From positions 1-5,982 of the forward strand of contig JAFNZX010000182.1 of NCBI GenBank assembly GCA_017382615.1: 5,982 nucleotides of DNA. Reading direction: 5' to 3'. Below are positions 5,861-5,982 of this stretch, one piece after another. Every line of letters begins with the position of its first letter. Position 1 is the stretch's first letter. The translations under genes and the position numbers were made by a program. This DNA is from Clostridia bacterium. Lineage in GTDB: Bacteria; Bacillota; Clostridia; Oscillospirales; CAG-272. Below the pieces are notes generated by a model. That model saw only the letters and a list, made by a program, of their open reading frames with translations. It was not told the origin of the DNA and made no database searches.

Positions 5861-5982
5861 GGGATCGGGATCAGGAGTAGGATCGGGATCAGGAGTAGGA
5901 TCGGGATCAGGAGTGGGATCGGGATCGGGAGTAGGATCGGGATCGGGAGTAGGATCGGGAGTAGGATCGGGATCGGGAGTAG
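5861..5982 (-). repeat. Tandem hexamer/18-mer repeat coding for an Asp-Pro/Thr-Pro linker
   Basis: Twenty consecutive hexamers (5861-5980), plus two bases of a next copy, fill the right end. On the + strand only four variants occur: GGGATC, AGGATC, AGGAGT and GGGAGT. They are mostly grouped in threes, giving an 18-base higher period. On the minus strand in one frame they translate to 13 Asp-Pro and 7 Thr-Pro dipeptides in a (TP-DP-DP) rhythm, the kind of rigid extended linker found between domains of secreted or wall-bound proteins in Firmicutes. The synonymous C/T differences at proline third positions are expected of a protein-coding linker. This frame is shifted relative to the adjacent hydrolase, so the two are not joined in the sequence as given. 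The protein this linker belongs to is not visible. Confidence 0.9.

Noticed and set aside
5817..5982. + strand open frame through the repeat encoding Gly-Ser/Gly-Val repeats
   Set aside because: Its start lies inside the hydrolase gene and it has no ribosome binding site in view. The minus-strand Asp-Pro/Thr-Pro reading is a well-known linker type and places the C/T differences at synonymous proline third positions, so it explains the repeat better.
5861..5982. CRISPR array
   Set aside because: Units are 6 or 18 bases with no unique spacers, so this is a simple coding tandem repeat.
5861..5982. Phase-variable repeat that switches the hydrolase on and off
   Set aside because: The unit length is a multiple of three, so copy-number change cannot shift the frame, and the array is not in frame with the hydrolase as sequenced.

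Overview
The window looks like a complete short assembled contig from a Firmicutes bacterium, most likely a gut-type Clostridia member. The reasons are a moderately GC-rich, evenly mixed codon usage, a compact operon with Gram-positive style spacing, and the protein families present. This taxonomic guess is inference; no rRNA or marker gene is present. Both ends are broken: the left end lies inside a gene, and the right end runs into a low-complexity hexamer repeat.

Left and centre (2-4127, + strand) is one tightly packed four-gene unit. It holds the C-terminal part of an ABC importer solute-binding protein, its ATPase, a double-length permease that carries both membrane halves in one chain, and a fused protein with an N-terminal winged helix-turn-helix and a C-terminal LicC-like cytidylyltransferase. 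Gene junctions are 1 bp apart, overlapping by 4 bp, and 13 bp apart, so co-transcription is very likely. The importer belongs to the broad iron(III)/polyamine/2-aminoethylphosphonate type. The last gene suggests the cargo could be a small amino-alcohol or aminophosphonate headgroup that is activated with CTP for attachment to a surface glycan or lipid. The DNA-binding domain on the enzyme could let it sense that metabolite and regulate the operon. The substrate and the regulatory link are inferences.

A strong hairpin with T-rich flanks on both sides (4144-4198) ends this operon and also serves the convergent gene on the minus strand.

Right part (4197-5858, - strand) encodes most of a putative glycoside hydrolase: the second half of a GHL6-like TIM barrel, a Rossmann-like beta-galactosidase-trimerisation-type domain and a C-terminal beta domain. 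Its N-terminal part, roughly the first 100-130 residues of the barrel, is absent. Where it should continue, the sequence changes abruptly to 20 tandem hexamers (5861-5980). On the minus strand these read as an Asp-Pro/Thr-Pro linker in a different frame from the hydrolase. This is most easily explained as a chimeric contig end, but a real gene break is possible.
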